Of a stretch of 64,000 nt of DNA, positions 1-12,054 are shown piece by piece (the stretch's first letter is position 1; each line of letters begins with the position of its first letter). A program made the position numbers and the translations under genes. The DNA lies in the NCBI GenBank assembly GCA_019321725.1, contig CM033120.1, forward strand, positions 3,374,841 to 3,438,840, given 5' to 3'. The notes below the pieces were generated by a model. It worked only from the letters and a program-made list of their open reading frames with translations, was not told where the DNA came from and searched no databases. The stretch is from Paulownia fortunei (taxonomy: Eukaryota; Streptophyta; Magnoliopsida; Lamiales; Paulowniaceae).

Positions 1-1756
1 CGATCCATCCAAACTGTAGTAACAAAGTTCTTCAGTTTTTAAGAATAAAATATGATATTTTTTTTAGACGTTAAAATCTCGTATATATCTTTCACAAATA
101 ATAATGTGACAAAATCCAAACTTTTTATAGTGATTTATTTTGTATTTTTATTTCTATTATTAATATAAATGCATTATACTATGTTGAATTTCTATTTTTT
201 AATACATATATAAAAATTTATTAAATAATATAATTTTAATGGACAATCTTCACACATAAATATATTAGTTATATAAAATAAATTTAAAATTTTATATCAA
301 TATATTCTTGATTTAATCACAAACTTTTAATAACGAATTTTATTATATAGATGAAATTTTGTCGAATTTTATCCAAATTATTTCAAATAATACTCTAATT
401 AAAAATTTTAAAACTTAACAAATAATTTTCGAAAACCGAATTTGTTGAAATGAGCCAAACTCATCGGACAAACATCGATGCTTGAGTCCCAAATATTTGA
501 AGTTAAAATGGGTTGGGTCGGATCACGCGGGATTATATAGGTAAAGTGTACTGGTTTAAAACAAGTTGATATAAAACAAATTACTCGCCAAACTATCTTA
601 AAACCAACCCTCAAGGCCTGACCCTTCTTGACCCATCTTGGCCCCGCAAAAACCCCCCGCCCCCAACCACCCACGCACACACCCCACTAATGGTATTAAA
701 TTTTGATAGAAATTTCAAAATTTCGTGTTTCTTAAATTTTTGAAATATAATCTAACTTTCACTTTAATTTTTTTTTAAAAAAAAATTATCAAAATTTCAG
801 AAATGTTTTAAATTTTGCAAAATTACATTTAAATTTTCATTTTTTTTTTCAAAATTTTGGGTAATATTAAAATATTTTATATTTTAAATAAGATAGAATA
901 CATGATAATAAATTTGATAATTATACTGACAATTACTAACTTAATAATAAAATAATAATGAAAAAAATGTAAGAATCAAAAGAATACACCTACAAAAAGT
1001 TTAAATTAGAGGGTAATTTCAAAAAATATATCTATGAAATTAAAAATATTTATGGTACTACTAGGTGCAATATTCCAAGTATATCATTATCATATTTTTG
1101 TCTATTCGTAGTACTAACAACATTCAATGTCATGAATGGGGTAGGAGAGATACCGATGATAATGATTTTGATTCCCATAGGACTTCATATAATTTTAAAT
1201 GATGAATTTTATCAATATTGTGTGTGTTTATTTTAATGAAGTTTTTATGATATTTATCATTACTTTACCGCAAAATCATAGTTATTTTCATTATTTTTTA
1301 GTTGCATACACTAAATTTATAATCCTATCATTTAATAAAACCCACTATATACTTCATATATGGAAATACTTTAGTTTAATATATGCATAAATTGTGTTAA
1401 CTAAAAAAGAAAACAAGTTTCATTCAAGATTTTCAAATTATTTATATAAATTTTCATGATCTTTTTTAAATTAGTATGAACTTTTGAAAATATTTTTTAA
1501 AATTTTCAGTGAGATTTTCATAAATTTATAACTCCAAATTATACATCAATAACCATACTTTAATACCTTGCTCCCACTCTAAGGTGCATAAAAAACAGTA
1601 AAAGGCGAGTACATCAAAATGTGTTATAACCAAACTGCATCGTGACAGCCATATAAATAACATTATCCATCCAATTCGTATATTGAAAGATGTAATTTTA
1701 CTTACCATATTGTACTCAGTTTGTTCTTGTATTTTAAAAGGTGAATACAACAAAGT
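1..1756. repeat. Dispersed repeat R1, copy A
   Basis: Non-coding AT-rich sequence that recurs in the same order and orientation at 16805-17494 plus 27193-28430, where the second copy is interrupted by gypsy element G1. Shared landmarks are the start (ccatcca-actgtagtaacaa), a C-rich stretch near 640-690, and the tail around 1680-1756. The family is not recognised. No coding potential stands out; short ORFs within it have no familiar motif. The left end is cut by the window edge, so the true 5' boundary is unknown. Homology stops near 1756, where copia-like sequence begins. Confidence 0.85.
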
Positions 1757-2990
1757 GTAAACACAGTGATATCTAATTTACAAAATCAAACACTCATATA
1801 GATATCTAATTTACACATAAATTAGACACGTAGAACCTTAGTTCTGATACCATTGTTAGGATCATGCGGTTCCAAGAAATGTAAACACTGTGAAATTTAA
1901 AGTTTTTTTGAAAACATAAAATAAACTTTACATAATATATAAATAAAATGAATCTCAAAACTCATTCGCTATTACTTAGTTGTGCGGTTTTTAATATCCA
2001 GTGTAGGGGAGTTTCAGAAACCTTTACCTGATTCGCTTTCAGTTGAAGACGACAAGTGTGATAATTAAAATCGTTCTCTCCATGAGTAATCCCAAGCTTG
2101 AACCAAATCCCTCGTCTTGGAAAGACTCGCTTACAGTCCTAAGTATTAACCCTCTAAGCATATGGACACCTTGGATACCCACTTGCAGTCGTTCCTAAAC
2201 TAGTAGAATATCGACTTGATAATTCTAACTTAAGAATTGGTTTTCATGGTTTGAGATAAGGGATCACGTGGTTCCAAGAAATGTAAACACAGAAGAATTT
2301 AAAATTTTTCATAACATGAAAACTAACAATATAAGTGCAAGGGATGAAGGTGGGATTTTTGGAGAAAGAAAAAACCCAAAATTTTCTTGCATGAAGAAAC
2401 AATTATCTTCATCAAGATTGAGGGTTGGAACACAAATTTTACAGCCAAGAATGCTACAAAAAATACCCAAGAAAATAGAGTAAAAGTCTCTTTATTTTCG
2501 GCCATGATGGGATATAAAGTTTCATCTATGAATTTTTCCTTATCCAATCTTTCCTTGTGTTCACACCTAGTATTCACACAAGGCAAGTATTTTTGTCATA
2601 CAAGAATACCCATTCCTTATTTAACTCTCCTTGTATTCATACAAAGTAAGTCTCCTTATCATATAAAGAATGAGGCACCCTCCTTGTGAGTCTACATTAT
2701 ATTATCAAGTTTTTATAGGATAGTCCATGTCCTTTCTCAAGAAGCCCTCGACTTGGAACATTTTTAAGATCATGACCACAGAGGTATGTTCCATGATCGA
2801 CATCCTATGTGCGACCATGTCTTGTAGTCATATGCGATCTAGGAACTTCATCTAATTCTAATAAATAGAATTTAAGATGAAGAGTGAATTAATTGATATT
2901 AATATTAAAAAAAATTATTTCTACAAGAGTTTATTTTCAACCAATTCAATTGACTCGTCAGGCACTGCTCTAACATATTTATCCTTAGGA
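1757..2990 (-). repeat. Copia-type LTR-like sequence, minus orientation
   Basis: At 1844-1853 the minus strand reads TGGTATCAGA, the usual initiator-Met tRNA primer-binding motif of plant copia elements. It directly abuts an LTR-like end (TGTTAGG on the plus strand from 1854). The LTR head (ggttccaagaaatgtaaac) occurs at about 1868 and again at about 2271, roughly 400 bp apart, so two LTR copies or an internal duplication are present. The distal boundary is unclear; 2700-2990 is probably also LTR or leader. No TSD was found. Confidence 0.45.
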
Positions 2991-4325
2991 GATGGAATAT
3001 GATAGTTTTAAATTATTGTCTTTGTGTTCCTAAACTAATAAATAACGTCATCTCTATTTTTTCAGATAGAGACGGCTACAATTTTTCAGTAAATAATGGA
3101 AAGTGTTCCATCTACCTCGACAAATGATTTATATATTGTTCAACCCAAGAACTCTATCTTGCATATTCAACAGAGTAACAAACGTTAATTAGATGATCAT
3201 AGTTCCATATACTTGTAATATGCTAGACTAGGTCATGTCTTTAAGAATAGAATCAACAAGTTAGCACAATTGCTTGGTCGTGTGGACGAGCAAAAAATGC
3301 AAATATATGTATCTTGCCTAACTGAAAAGATAACCAAGTCACCATTTATTGGAAAAGTAGAGCTTGCTGCTTTGGATTTGATCCATACGGATGTACGCGG
3401 GCTATTAAGTGTTAGTCCTCGAGGAAACTACCACTATTTCATTATCTTTACAGACAATTACTAAAGGTATGGGTATGTGTATCATTGAGATACAAGTTTA
3501 AAGCCTTTGAAGGGTTCAAAGACTTTAGGCATGAAAAGGAGAAAAAATTGGGCAAAATAGTAAGACTCTTTGATCTAATCGAGTAGATGAGTACTTAGGA
3601 TCAGAGTTTTTTGATTATCTAAGAGAGAATGAGATTCTCTCATAGTGAACTCTATCTGCAACTCCACGGCTAAATGAGGTTGCTAAGCGAAGGAACTAAA
3701 CCTTGTTGGACATGGTTACTGTGACTCATCTTTTATTCTAGAGCTATGCTCTAGAAATGACGGCATTTCTATTAAATAGAGTGTAAGGTAAGTAGGTGCC
3801 CAAAACACCATATAAGATGTAGTGTGGCAAAATCCCTTTATATAAATACTTTAGGATATGGGGTTGCCCTTCTTACATGAAGCAGCAATTGAGAGATAAG
3901 TTGGATGCGAGATCCACCTTATGCAAGTTTATAGGGTATCTAAAGAAAATTATTGGATATTATTTCTATGAACCCTCGGAACAAAATATACTTGTTTCAA
4001 GGAATTTTATCTCCTTGAGAAGGAGTTTCTATTAGACAAAAAAATGAGGTCATAGAACTTAAAGAAACTCAAGAACCACAAAGCATCCCACAAGAAGCAA
4101 TAATGCCAAAACCACCATCAACTAATATTTCTATCACACAGCTTCCTAAGAGATCCGAAAGGATATCAAGGCAATCTGAGAGATATGATCTTTTATTGGG
4201 GAACAACAAAGAAGAGCATTATTTGGATAGTGATCTAAGAAGTTATGGAGAAGCAATGCCTAACTTCGACTCAAATAAATGGAAAGAAGCCATGCAAGCT
4301 TAAATGGACTCCATATACTCTAACA
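2990..4325 (+). pseudogene. Ty1/copia pol fragment: pre-integrase, integrase core, start of RT
   Basis: A degraded copia polyprotein. About 3090-3310 is the GAG-pre-integrase region (RLGHV-type motif, then a C-x-x-C-like remnant). The start of the integrase core follows (LDLIHTDVRG, YFIIFTDNY) at 3270-3464. Later remnants include the copia linker SQRSERY-type motif near 4160-4190 and the first RT residues (KWKEAMQA) at 4270-4303. Many stops and frameshifts are present, and the catalytic RT core is missing because sequence jumps to gypsy gag near 4325-4335. It once encoded retrotransposon integration and reverse transcription functions and is now dead. Copia identity is secure; the lineage is not resolved. 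Confidence 0.75.
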
Positions 4326-6866
4326 AAGTTGGTCGAGCAAAAAAGTATGTGAATATGGAGAAAGCACAATGGATAAAGAGGGTAGATACTGTAGAAAATA
4401 GGAAAGAGAAAAGGGATCAAGGCAATACACACAAAAGGTCTAAAACTGAATCTAAGTAAAAAGCTACCATTATGAGTATTATAATCCCCTGAATAAACCT
4501 AGATCACAAGTCTTAATAGTTATGGAGGGTAAAGAAAATACAATGAAATAGCCTTGAAATATGAAGGATAGGCCCAAAAAGCCTAAGTTAGATAAATTTT
4601 ACAGGTTTCATAATGAATATGGTCATTTGATTGATGAGTGTTATCACATGAAGGATGAAAAAGAGAGCTCACAAGGCTGGTCCCTTAAAGAAATTCACAT
4701 ATAAAGATAGGAAGTGCCCCCAGCCTCGCCTAGGAGGGAGAACCTCTGTAGAATACCCTAAGATAGAGAAATGATAGACTAGGAAGGTAGACCTAGAGTA
4801 AAGAATGATTTTGGGTCAGAATTCAAAAAAGAAGAACATCTGTAGTAAAAAAAAATCCTTTGGAAATATATGATTCACATGATCAGTGAGGTCTTTGGAT
4901 AGAGATAAAAAAAAAAAAGCACAGCGAGCTAATACGAAGCTAATGCAGAAATTTAGAAAAGTGAAAAAAAAGGATGGGATTAATTCCATAGCCTGGGGTT
5001 TGTTGTTACGTTTAGTCCTCAGAATGTACGAGGGGTTAGACACCACATAATGATGTTTTGGTCATATGGAGACCATAAGAATATTTTTAGGTTGCGGTAG
5101 ATCGACTGATATTATCATTTATGAGATATACAAGTATATGTATCTCCAAGTAAAGAGCTTTAGCCGATTGCGATTTTCTTGTTTGGATTTACTAGGGAGA
5201 TAATTCATCCCGTAGGATAAGTAGTGTCAATAGGAATGAGCCACTTAGGAAGACCAGTATGTTAAGGTTTCTAGTAGTTAATGCCCTCTCAACATATAAT
5301 GTTAATTTGGAAAGACTTACTGTCAACACCTTCCAAGTTGTCCATTTTTCACATAAAGATCAAGTTTCTGGATAAGGGGTAGGAAAAGTGGGAAAAAATC
5401 AGTTCACAACCTAGAAATGCAATATAGACGCAACTCATCCAGAGAATATGAACATAGATTCTCCAAGATATATGGGGAAATATGAGATACACTACGAAGA
5501 AGAATGTGATGACCCCTTACATGTAACATAATAAAGACCTACTCATCATTGAGCTAATCCCAGAATGTCCCAAGAAAATGATGTAGATTGGTTAATAGAA
5601 TTCCTAAGGGAGAAGGTTGTTGTTGTTGCCTGGACTACCAAGATCTAGTCAGAGATATCACAAAGTAGGTACATACCATCTCAATATGGTTCTAACCTTC
5701 AAACCAAACAAACACAAAAATAGACATTTTAGCTCAGAGAATGATGAGATTATATAAGTTGAGATGGAGAAGCTACTGGAGGCCACGCATGTAAGAGAGA
5801 TCCAATTCCCAAATGGTTGTCTATACTAAATATTGGAGAAAATTGGAGGATGTGTATGGATTTTCAAAATTTGAACAAAGAGTTCCCTAGAGATCATTAC
5901 CTGTTATCGAGGATAGACCACTTAGTAGGTTCCATGTCTAAGTAGGAGTTGTTTAGCCTAATGGAGGCATCCCAAGGCTATCATCAGATATTATTAAACC
6001 CTAAAGACCAAAAGTGATAAGTTTTATAGAATGCTTAAGAACCAAATCAGCCATAATATGGAGGTATATGTCGATGACTTGCTTGTCAAAAGATGACCTT
6101 AGACAGACATTCAAGGTTTTGAGGAGATAGAGAATGAAGCTAAACTCGGCGAATGCGCCTTTGGAGTAAGGAGCAGAAAATCTTTGGGCTATCAACAAGG
6201 AATAGAGATGAATCAAGAGATGATTAAGGCAGTCTAACAGATGTGACCCCCTAAAAGTATAAATGATGTTCAACAGTTGATAGGAAGGATCATAGCTTAA
6301 GTTTTTTCATAGCAAGGTCAGTAGAACGAAATTTTCCTTTCTTCAAATTATTGAGACAAACTAGGGATTTTGAGTGGAATTAGAATTCGATGATCTGGTG
6401 GAACTATCCTTATTGACTAAGCCAGTTTTGAGCCAACCACTACATATATATTTGTCAATAGCAGAATATGCGGTGATTTTAGATTTAATATGAGAGAAAT
6501 GGGTCACTCAAAAAACCTATATATTATGTGAGCAAGGTCTTGCAGGGGATAGATTAGAGGATTGCAAAGATCGAGAAACTTTCTTTACCCTTGATAATAG
6601 CGGCAAGAATACTAAGGCCTTACTTCCTATCATATAGTATGATCGTCCAAACTAACTGCCTATTGAGTTAAATATTAGGTAAACCTAAAGCATCGGGAAG
6701 GCTGATAAATTTGGTGGTGGAGTTAGGAGAGTTCGACAAAGATTATCAGCCTAGAACCGCCATCAAAGCACAAGCCTAGGCGGATTTCATATTATAAATG
6801 TCCAATTCAAAATATGATAGAAAAGTTTGGCATTTGCATGTTGATGTTCAGCAATTGCAATGGACA
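4326..6866 (+). pseudogene. Tat-like Ty3/gypsy gag-pol fragment (G0)
   Basis: A severely broken gypsy fragment, collinear with G3 (49805-60905). It begins at the gag C-terminus (KKYVNMEKAQ), then a zinc-knuckle remnant near 4600-4660 (FHNEYGHLIDECYHMKDE, first Cys replaced by Tyr), a protease remnant near 5090-5300, and RT (WRMCMDF near 5850; LMEASQGYHQ near 5960). YVDDLLVK is at about 6067-6090. The first RT catalytic Asp reads Glu (MEAS) and a deletion follows PKDQK. RNase H remnants continue to 6780, and the second (archaeal-type) RNase H begins near 6820 (WHLHVD). It is truncated left at the copia junction and right at the copia LTR (6871). Confidence 0.75.
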
Positions 6867-6870
6867 GAGG

Positions 6871-7123
6871 TATAAGGAGAAGATTGAGCTTTCTGTGGAA
6901 TTGATTGAATTATATGTATACAGTATTGTGTTATGTTACATATACATAGGAGATCAATTTACATATAGAGTATTAAAGTAATATAAAATTTAATCTTTAT
7001 ATAAACTACTCTAATCCTAATCAAATCTCCTAAATAGGGAAACTAATCAATCTAATATGCAGGAATAATGATTTAAAGATTCATTATGTGATGAGCTTAT
7101 TTTTTGGCTCATTATCCTTATTA
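6871..7123 (-). repeat. Copia LTR A (3' LTR of a minus-strand element)
   Basis: A 253-bp LTR. On the minus strand it starts TAATAAGG directly after a PPT (CTTGAGGGGGCG, plus-strand 7124 onward) and ends CCTTATA. The termini are TA...TA, not TG...CA. The same LTR recurs at 10237-10486, 12055-12238 (internally deleted), 11764-11880 (partial) and 12770-13006. No matching TSD is seen at 6866-6870. Confidence 0.85.
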
Positions 7124-8690
7124 CGCCCCCTCAAGATGGAAGATAGTAGAACTCCAATATTTCTTCGGAGATGGTGTAGGCATGGATCACTCAAAGATTT
7201 AGTTAGAGCATTTGCTAGTTGATCCAAAAAGGACACATGAGAGACACGGAGAGCTCCTTCCTAAACTTTATCATGAACATAATGAAATCAATTGCAATGT
7301 GTTTCACACGAGAGTGGAAAATTAGGTTTGCATATAAATATGTAGCCCCAATGTTGTCACAATAGATGACTGGCTTGGCTTGGAGTAAGATATGTAGTTC
7401 GTTAAGGAGAGAGCTTATCCATATAACTTCAGCTGCAGTGGAGCTAACAACACAATATTCAGCCTCAATTAATGATTGTGTGACTAATGTTTACTTCTTT
7501 GAGCTCCAAGATATAGGGTTGTGAACTAAGAAGATAATATAAGCACTAATACAGGATCGATTATCTGGATTTCCTGCCCAGTCGGCGTTAGAGAAGGCAT
7601 GTAGTACTAATAGTGACTCGCGCCTCAAGAAAAGACCATGATATATAGTTCCTCGGATATAACATAGTAGCCGTTTGATGGAAGTTCAATATGTTTTAAT
7701 AGGATAATACATGAATTGTGATAGTATATTGACATAATAAGCAATGTCGGGATGAGTAACAGATAAGTATTAAAGACCTCCAACTAAAGAACAATATTCA
7801 GTAGCATCATCCAAAGTAGTACCATCAGTTGGAAGAGGAACTTGATTCGATGACATTAGAGTCCCAACCTCTTTGGCATCATTCATCTTAGCCATAGTTA
7901 ATAATTTTGAAATATATTTTCATTGTGATAGAAATAAAACGGAATCCTTTGAAATTACTTCAACCGAGGAAATAAGATAATATTCCCAAATCTTTAATAG
8001 AGAATCGCATGGTAAGGTCCTCAACAAACTTGGCAAGAAAAACATCACTGCTGCCCGTAAGTATGAGATCATCACCATAAACTAGCAAGTACACTGTTAT
8101 CTCAGAATGATTGTAGATGAACAACGATGTGTCAAACTTGGAGTTGACAAAGTCCACATATTCTAGGAAGTGTTTTAACTCAAAATACCAAGCCCTTTGC
8201 GCTTGTTTAAGTCCATAGAGAGCCTTCTTTAACTTACACACATAGTTCAAATTTTCCTTGTCAACAAAACCACTAAGTTGTTACATGTACACAATTTCAT
8301 GAAAATGACCACGGAGAAAGGCATTGTTCATGTCAAGTTGTCGTAAAGTCCAACCACGAGATAAAGTAAGACTCAGAATAATGCGAATGGTTATCAGTTA
8401 CCACTAGATTGAAAGTCTCCTCAAAGTCAATTCCGGGTCGTTGATGGAATCCCTTGGCAATTAGGCAAGCCTTATATCTGTCAATACTACCGTTAGAATT
8501 TTTTATTTTTTTTAGTCAAAAAATCCATTTGCAGTCAACAATATTCTAACTGGAATGAGAGGGAACTAAATCCCAAGTCCCATTTTGCATGAGTGCATTT
8601 AACTCTTCAAACATAGCTTTGCTCCACTCTGGATGCTTAAGAGCTTGACTCACACAAGTGGGTTTGATGATCGGCTGGGCATTGGAGAAA
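7124..8690 (-). pseudogene. Copia RT-RNase H fragment, minus strand
   Basis: Reading right to left: the RT start (HPEWSKAMFEELNALMQNGTW) lies near 8560-8640. A good copia RT block at 7960-8250 contains [14 protein letters not shown] and the catalytic YGDD-type motif (LVYGDDLIL). RNase H follows, ending in the classical copia C-terminus (YCDN, then H-IAIDF) near 7290-7370, then the PPT next to LTR A. Stops and frameshifts occur throughout. The RT active-site YGDD is preserved in one ORF segment, but the protein cannot be made whole. At about 8690-8716 the strand of the copia sequence flips, marking a rearrangement or insertion boundary. Confidence 0.85.
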
Positions 8691-8716
8691 ACAATGAGAG
8701 AGTACTTAGTGGAAGG

Positions 8717-9985
8717 AATTTAATTTTTTCATCAAAACTTTGCTCATCTAATCATGTCACTATAGAGTTATCACTATTGGGTTTTCTTGTGAAGGACTTG
8801 AAGACGAGAGCTCCCATCCTGCGAGGACCAATTAAGGATGGCGTTTATGAGTGGCCAAGACCTTTGTCTATTATGAGACCTCTGGTTGCATTCCCTTCCA
8901 TCAAATCAACTCTCACCAATTGGCATTGTCGTCTAGGTTACCCCACCTATGAAAATTCTACGTCATCTAGTGTCGTCAAAAAAATTCTCTATCTCTCCTA
9001 GTGATTTTTCAATCTTTTCTTGCAATGCATGCCAATGTAATAAAAGTCGCAAACTGCCATTTTCTAATTCAAGTCTTTTCGGTACATCTTCACTTAGCCT
9101 TATCTATTCTGATATATAGGGATCACAAATTATATCCAATGAAGGGTACAAGTATTATGTATTATTTGTGGACCACTTTACAAAATAACTCTGGTTATAC
9201 CCTTTAAAGAAAAAGTCGGATGTTCATGAGGTATTCATTCGTTTTAAAGCTCTTGTTGAAAATTACTTCAAAACAAAAATTAAAAGACGATATTCTGACA
9301 AGGGTGGAGAGTATGAAGCATTATCCTCTTTCCTTGCCTTAAATGGTATCACACATCTCACAACCCTACCACATACTCCTGAGCACAATGGTTATTCGAA
9401 CGTCATCATCGACATATTGTCGAAACCGGTCTTACACTTCTTCATCATGCTTCTATCCCACTATCCTTCTAGCCACATGTTTTTGATACCGTAGTTTATC
9501 TCATTAACAGAATGCTAAAAGTAAATCTCTTCCTCAAATCCTCTTATGAAGTCCTCTTTGGTCAAGTTCCCAACTTTGACAACTTATGCACTTTTGGATA
9601 TTTATGTTATCCTTGGTTACGCCGTATAATAACAATAAAGTTAAATCTCAGTCCACTCCTTGTGTCTTCATAGGGTATTCATTAACTCAAAGTACATATC
9701 TATGCTTCAATCAAATCACCAAGAAAGTTTGTGTCGCATTATGTTGTTTTTATAGAATCCATATTTTTATTTTCTAAAATCAAGCCTACCACTTCTTGTG
9801 GCTCCATCATGCCAAAATCTCTTCCATCTTCATCATCACTTAGTACCATTACAACTGGCTCAATCTTTCCACTCCATCACAGTTAAACCCCAGGGCAACC
9901 TCTAATAGACAAAAGTCTTCATTCTCTAACGTCTACTAACACCTCACCTCACAGGGTGGACAACTCCCCTCTTATCTCCACACCA
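8717..9985 (+). pseudogene. Copia GAG-pre-integrase and integrase
   Basis: 8717-9000 carries the pre-integrase region (FLVKDLKT, DGVYEWPRP, then WHCRLGYPTYE, an H-x-R-LGHP-type zinc-finger start). 9001-9780 carries the integrase core across shifting frames: YYVLFVDHFTK near 9150-9185, SDKGGEYEA near 9295-9320 (second catalytic Asp region), and HTPEHNG near 9370-9395 at the expected Glu region, where the usual RKHRHI-type continuation is damaged. YLCFN near 9690 is the C-terminal copia integrase signature. Several stops and frameshifts are present. Near 9985 the sequence jumps straight to RNase H, so RT is missing. Confidence 0.8.
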
Positions 9986-10236
9986 AGCCAAGCCAGTTAT
10001 CTATTGTGACAACATTGGAGCTATATATTTATGTACAAACCCAGTTTTCCACTCTCGCTTGAAACACATTGCAATTGATTTTCACTATGTTCATGACAAA
10101 GTTCAAGAAGGAGCTCTTCATGTCTCTCATCTGTCGGATCAACTAGCAGATACTCTAATTAAGCCTCTGAGTGCTCCATGCCTACACCATCTCTGAAGAA
10201 AGATTGGAGTCTACCATCCTCCACCTTGAGGTGGCA
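9986..10236 (+). pseudogene. Copia RNase H C-terminus and polypurine tract
   Basis: A short segment coding VIYCDNIGAIYL, then HIAIDFHYVHDKVQ and LADTLIKPLS, the standard end of copia RNase H. The frame stops near 10190 and is followed by a PPT-like CTTGAGGTGGCA that abuts LTR B. The upstream RT and the RNase H N-terminus are deleted. The same end is present in minus orientation at 7124-7390. Confidence 0.8.
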
Positions 10237-10486
10237 TAATAAGGATAATGAGCTGAAAGATCAACTCATCACATAATGAATATTTAAATCATTATTCCTG
10301 TATATTAGATTGATTAGTTTCCCTATTTAGGAGATTTGACTAGGATTAGAGTAGATCATATAGAAATTTATTTTTATATTCTTTGATATTCTATATGTAA
10401 ATTGATCTCCTATGTATATGTAACATAACATAATACTGTATATACAATTCAATCAATTCCACACAAAGCTCAATTTTCACCTTATA
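10237..10486 (+). repeat. Copia LTR B
   Basis: A 250-bp LTR, start TAATAAGG, end CCTTATA, immediately followed by TGGTATCAG. It is preceded by RNase H and a PPT and followed by a PBS and gag, so one LTR serves as 3' LTR on one side and 5' LTR on the other. Confidence 0.85.
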
Positions 10487-10498
10487 TGGTATCAGCCA
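10487..10498 (+). promoter_or_regulatory. Copia primer-binding site
   Basis: TGGTATCAGCC directly after the LTR end, matching the initiator-Met tRNA priming motif TGGTATCAGAGC with a change at the 3' side. It would have primed minus-strand DNA synthesis. Confidence 0.75.
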
Positions 10499-10523
10499 AC
10501 CAACTCTAACGAGTGAAACAATC

Positions 10524-11763
10524 ATGGCCAACACTTCAAACACCAAATCTAATACCACCGCACTTGCTGCTCAGCCAACAATTATCAATCCATTTGACCC
10601 TCAAAACTATCTCATTGCAGTTAATTTAGCAGCTCAGACACCAACCAAATTCACCACCAAGAACTTCTCGGCATGGCGCCTCTAGTTTTAAAGTCTACTC
10701 CTAGGCTACAACCTACTAAGATATATTGATGGTTCATATCCTTGTCCTCCTCCCACTATCCTATCCACTATCAGTGCTACAACTAATCCGGAATATATCC
10801 TTTGGGTTCGATAGGATCAACTTCTTCTCAATGCTTTGGTGGGATCAATTTTACCAGATGTATTGCACTTTATCTCTACGGCACAAACAACAAGAGATGC
10901 CTGGCATACTATTCACAATACATACGCGAAGACCTCTTAAGGGCACATTATTCAATTGAAAGGTTATCTTAGTGTTCTTGATAAAGGCAATGAAAGCATC
11001 TCCTCCTAGATGCAACATGTAAAGCGTTATATTGACGAACTTGTCCTCATGAAAGTCTCTATTAATCCTAAAGATCTTACCCTTGATATACTCTGTGGTC
11101 TTGGTGAGGGCTATAATAGCCTATCTACTGTCATTGCTGCAAGGGAAAATCCTATATCATTTGATGAATTACATGAAAAACTTGTTGTTTCTGAAGCCCA
11201 ACTCGAGACTGAAAAAAAAAACCTATCCTCATTGTCTATCACTGCAAATACTGCTAGAAAACTAACTTACACTCCCAGTCAACCCATCACTTAATCAGAA
11301 TCACCAACATACTCGTCCATTCTTCAACTCACCATCTGAATTTAATGTGAATTCCCAACGATAATTCCGCCCATATAAAGGATATTGTCAACTTTGTGGT
11401 ACTCGGGTTCATTCTGCAAAACATGACACCCAATTCAAGCATATTCCTTGGCATACTGGCAACTCCTCTCCGCAACATATTTCTCAGCCACAAAATAAAT
11501 ACCCGTGTGCCAACTATGCAACTCAACTATCTCCTAACTCATAAGAATGGTTGCTTGATTCGAGTGCTTCTCATCATGTCACCATAGACTTATAGAATCT
11601 ATCATTGCATACTGATTATCTTGGTCCAGATGACATTCAAATTGGCGATGGATCAGGTCTAAAAATCACTCATACTGGTTCCACTTTATTACCTTGTTCC
11701 AATGGTTCAGTAAATTTGTCTAATGTGCTTTGTGTTCCACATATGAAAAATAATTTAATTTTT
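10524..11763 (+). pseudogene. Copia gag and protease (RE1-like)
   Basis: Starts at ATG 10524, 38 bp past the LTR. Gag contains FDPQNYLI, TKNFSAWR, the YIDGSYPCPPP-type block and DAWHTI near 10905. 11010-11294 is an intact run with PKDLTLDILCGLGEGYNSL and ISFDELHEKL. The zinc-knuckle region (CQLCGTRVHSAKHD) is eroded. The protease site reads WLLDSSASHHVT near 11550, where the usual DSGA has become DSSA. It ends at LSNVLCVPHMKNNLIF. The family resembles plant RE1-type copia by motif. Stops occur from about 10685 onward, so it is not functional. Confidence 0.8.
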
Positions 11764-11880
11764 GATCAACTCATCACATAATGAATCTTTAAATCATTAT
11801 TCCTGTATATTAGAATGATTAGTTTCCCTATTTAGAAATTTTGATTAGGATTAAAGTAGATCATATAGAGATTTATTTTT
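11764..11880 (+). repeat. Partial copia LTR, plus orientation
   Basis: Matches LTR B from about its base 23 to base 140 (starts GATCAACTCATCAC, ends near GATTTATTTTT). It is joined on the left to protease and on the right to antisense integrase, with no LTR terminus at either side. Confidence 0.75.
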
Positions 11881-12052
11881 GGCATTCTGTTAATGAGATA
11901 AACTTCGGTAGCAAAAGCTTGTAGCCAGAAGGATAGTGGGATAGAAGCATGATGAAGAAGTGTAAGACTGGTTTCGACAATATATCGATGATGACGTTTG
12001 GCATAACTATTGCGCTCAGGAGTATGTGGTGGGGTTGTGAGACGTGTGATAC
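11881..12052 (-). pseudogene. Copia integrase fragment, minus strand
   Basis: On the minus strand this reads as the C-terminal half of the integrase core (TTPPHTPERN, RHHRYIVET, SIPLSFWLQAF, YLINRMP), about 57 codons with no stop in that frame. It is homologous to plus-strand 9340-9515. It sits between an LTR and a partial inverted LTR, so it is a scrambled piece, not part of a complete gene. Confidence 0.8.
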
Positions 12053-12054
12053 TA

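Larger units (their letters stand above)
8717..11763 (+). mobile_element. Circularly permuted single-LTR copia segment
   Basis: In order: pre-integrase, integrase, RNase H C-terminus, PPT, one LTR (10237-10486), PBS, gag, protease. The protease end (11752-11763) and the pre-integrase start (8717-8728) share a 12-bp sequence in the same codon register (NLIF), so the right end continues logically into the left end. This is the order expected from a one-LTR circle opened inside the protease/pre-integrase boundary. RT is internally deleted at about 9985. An alternative is two tandem elements sharing an LTR, both truncated at the same codon. Confidence 0.6.
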
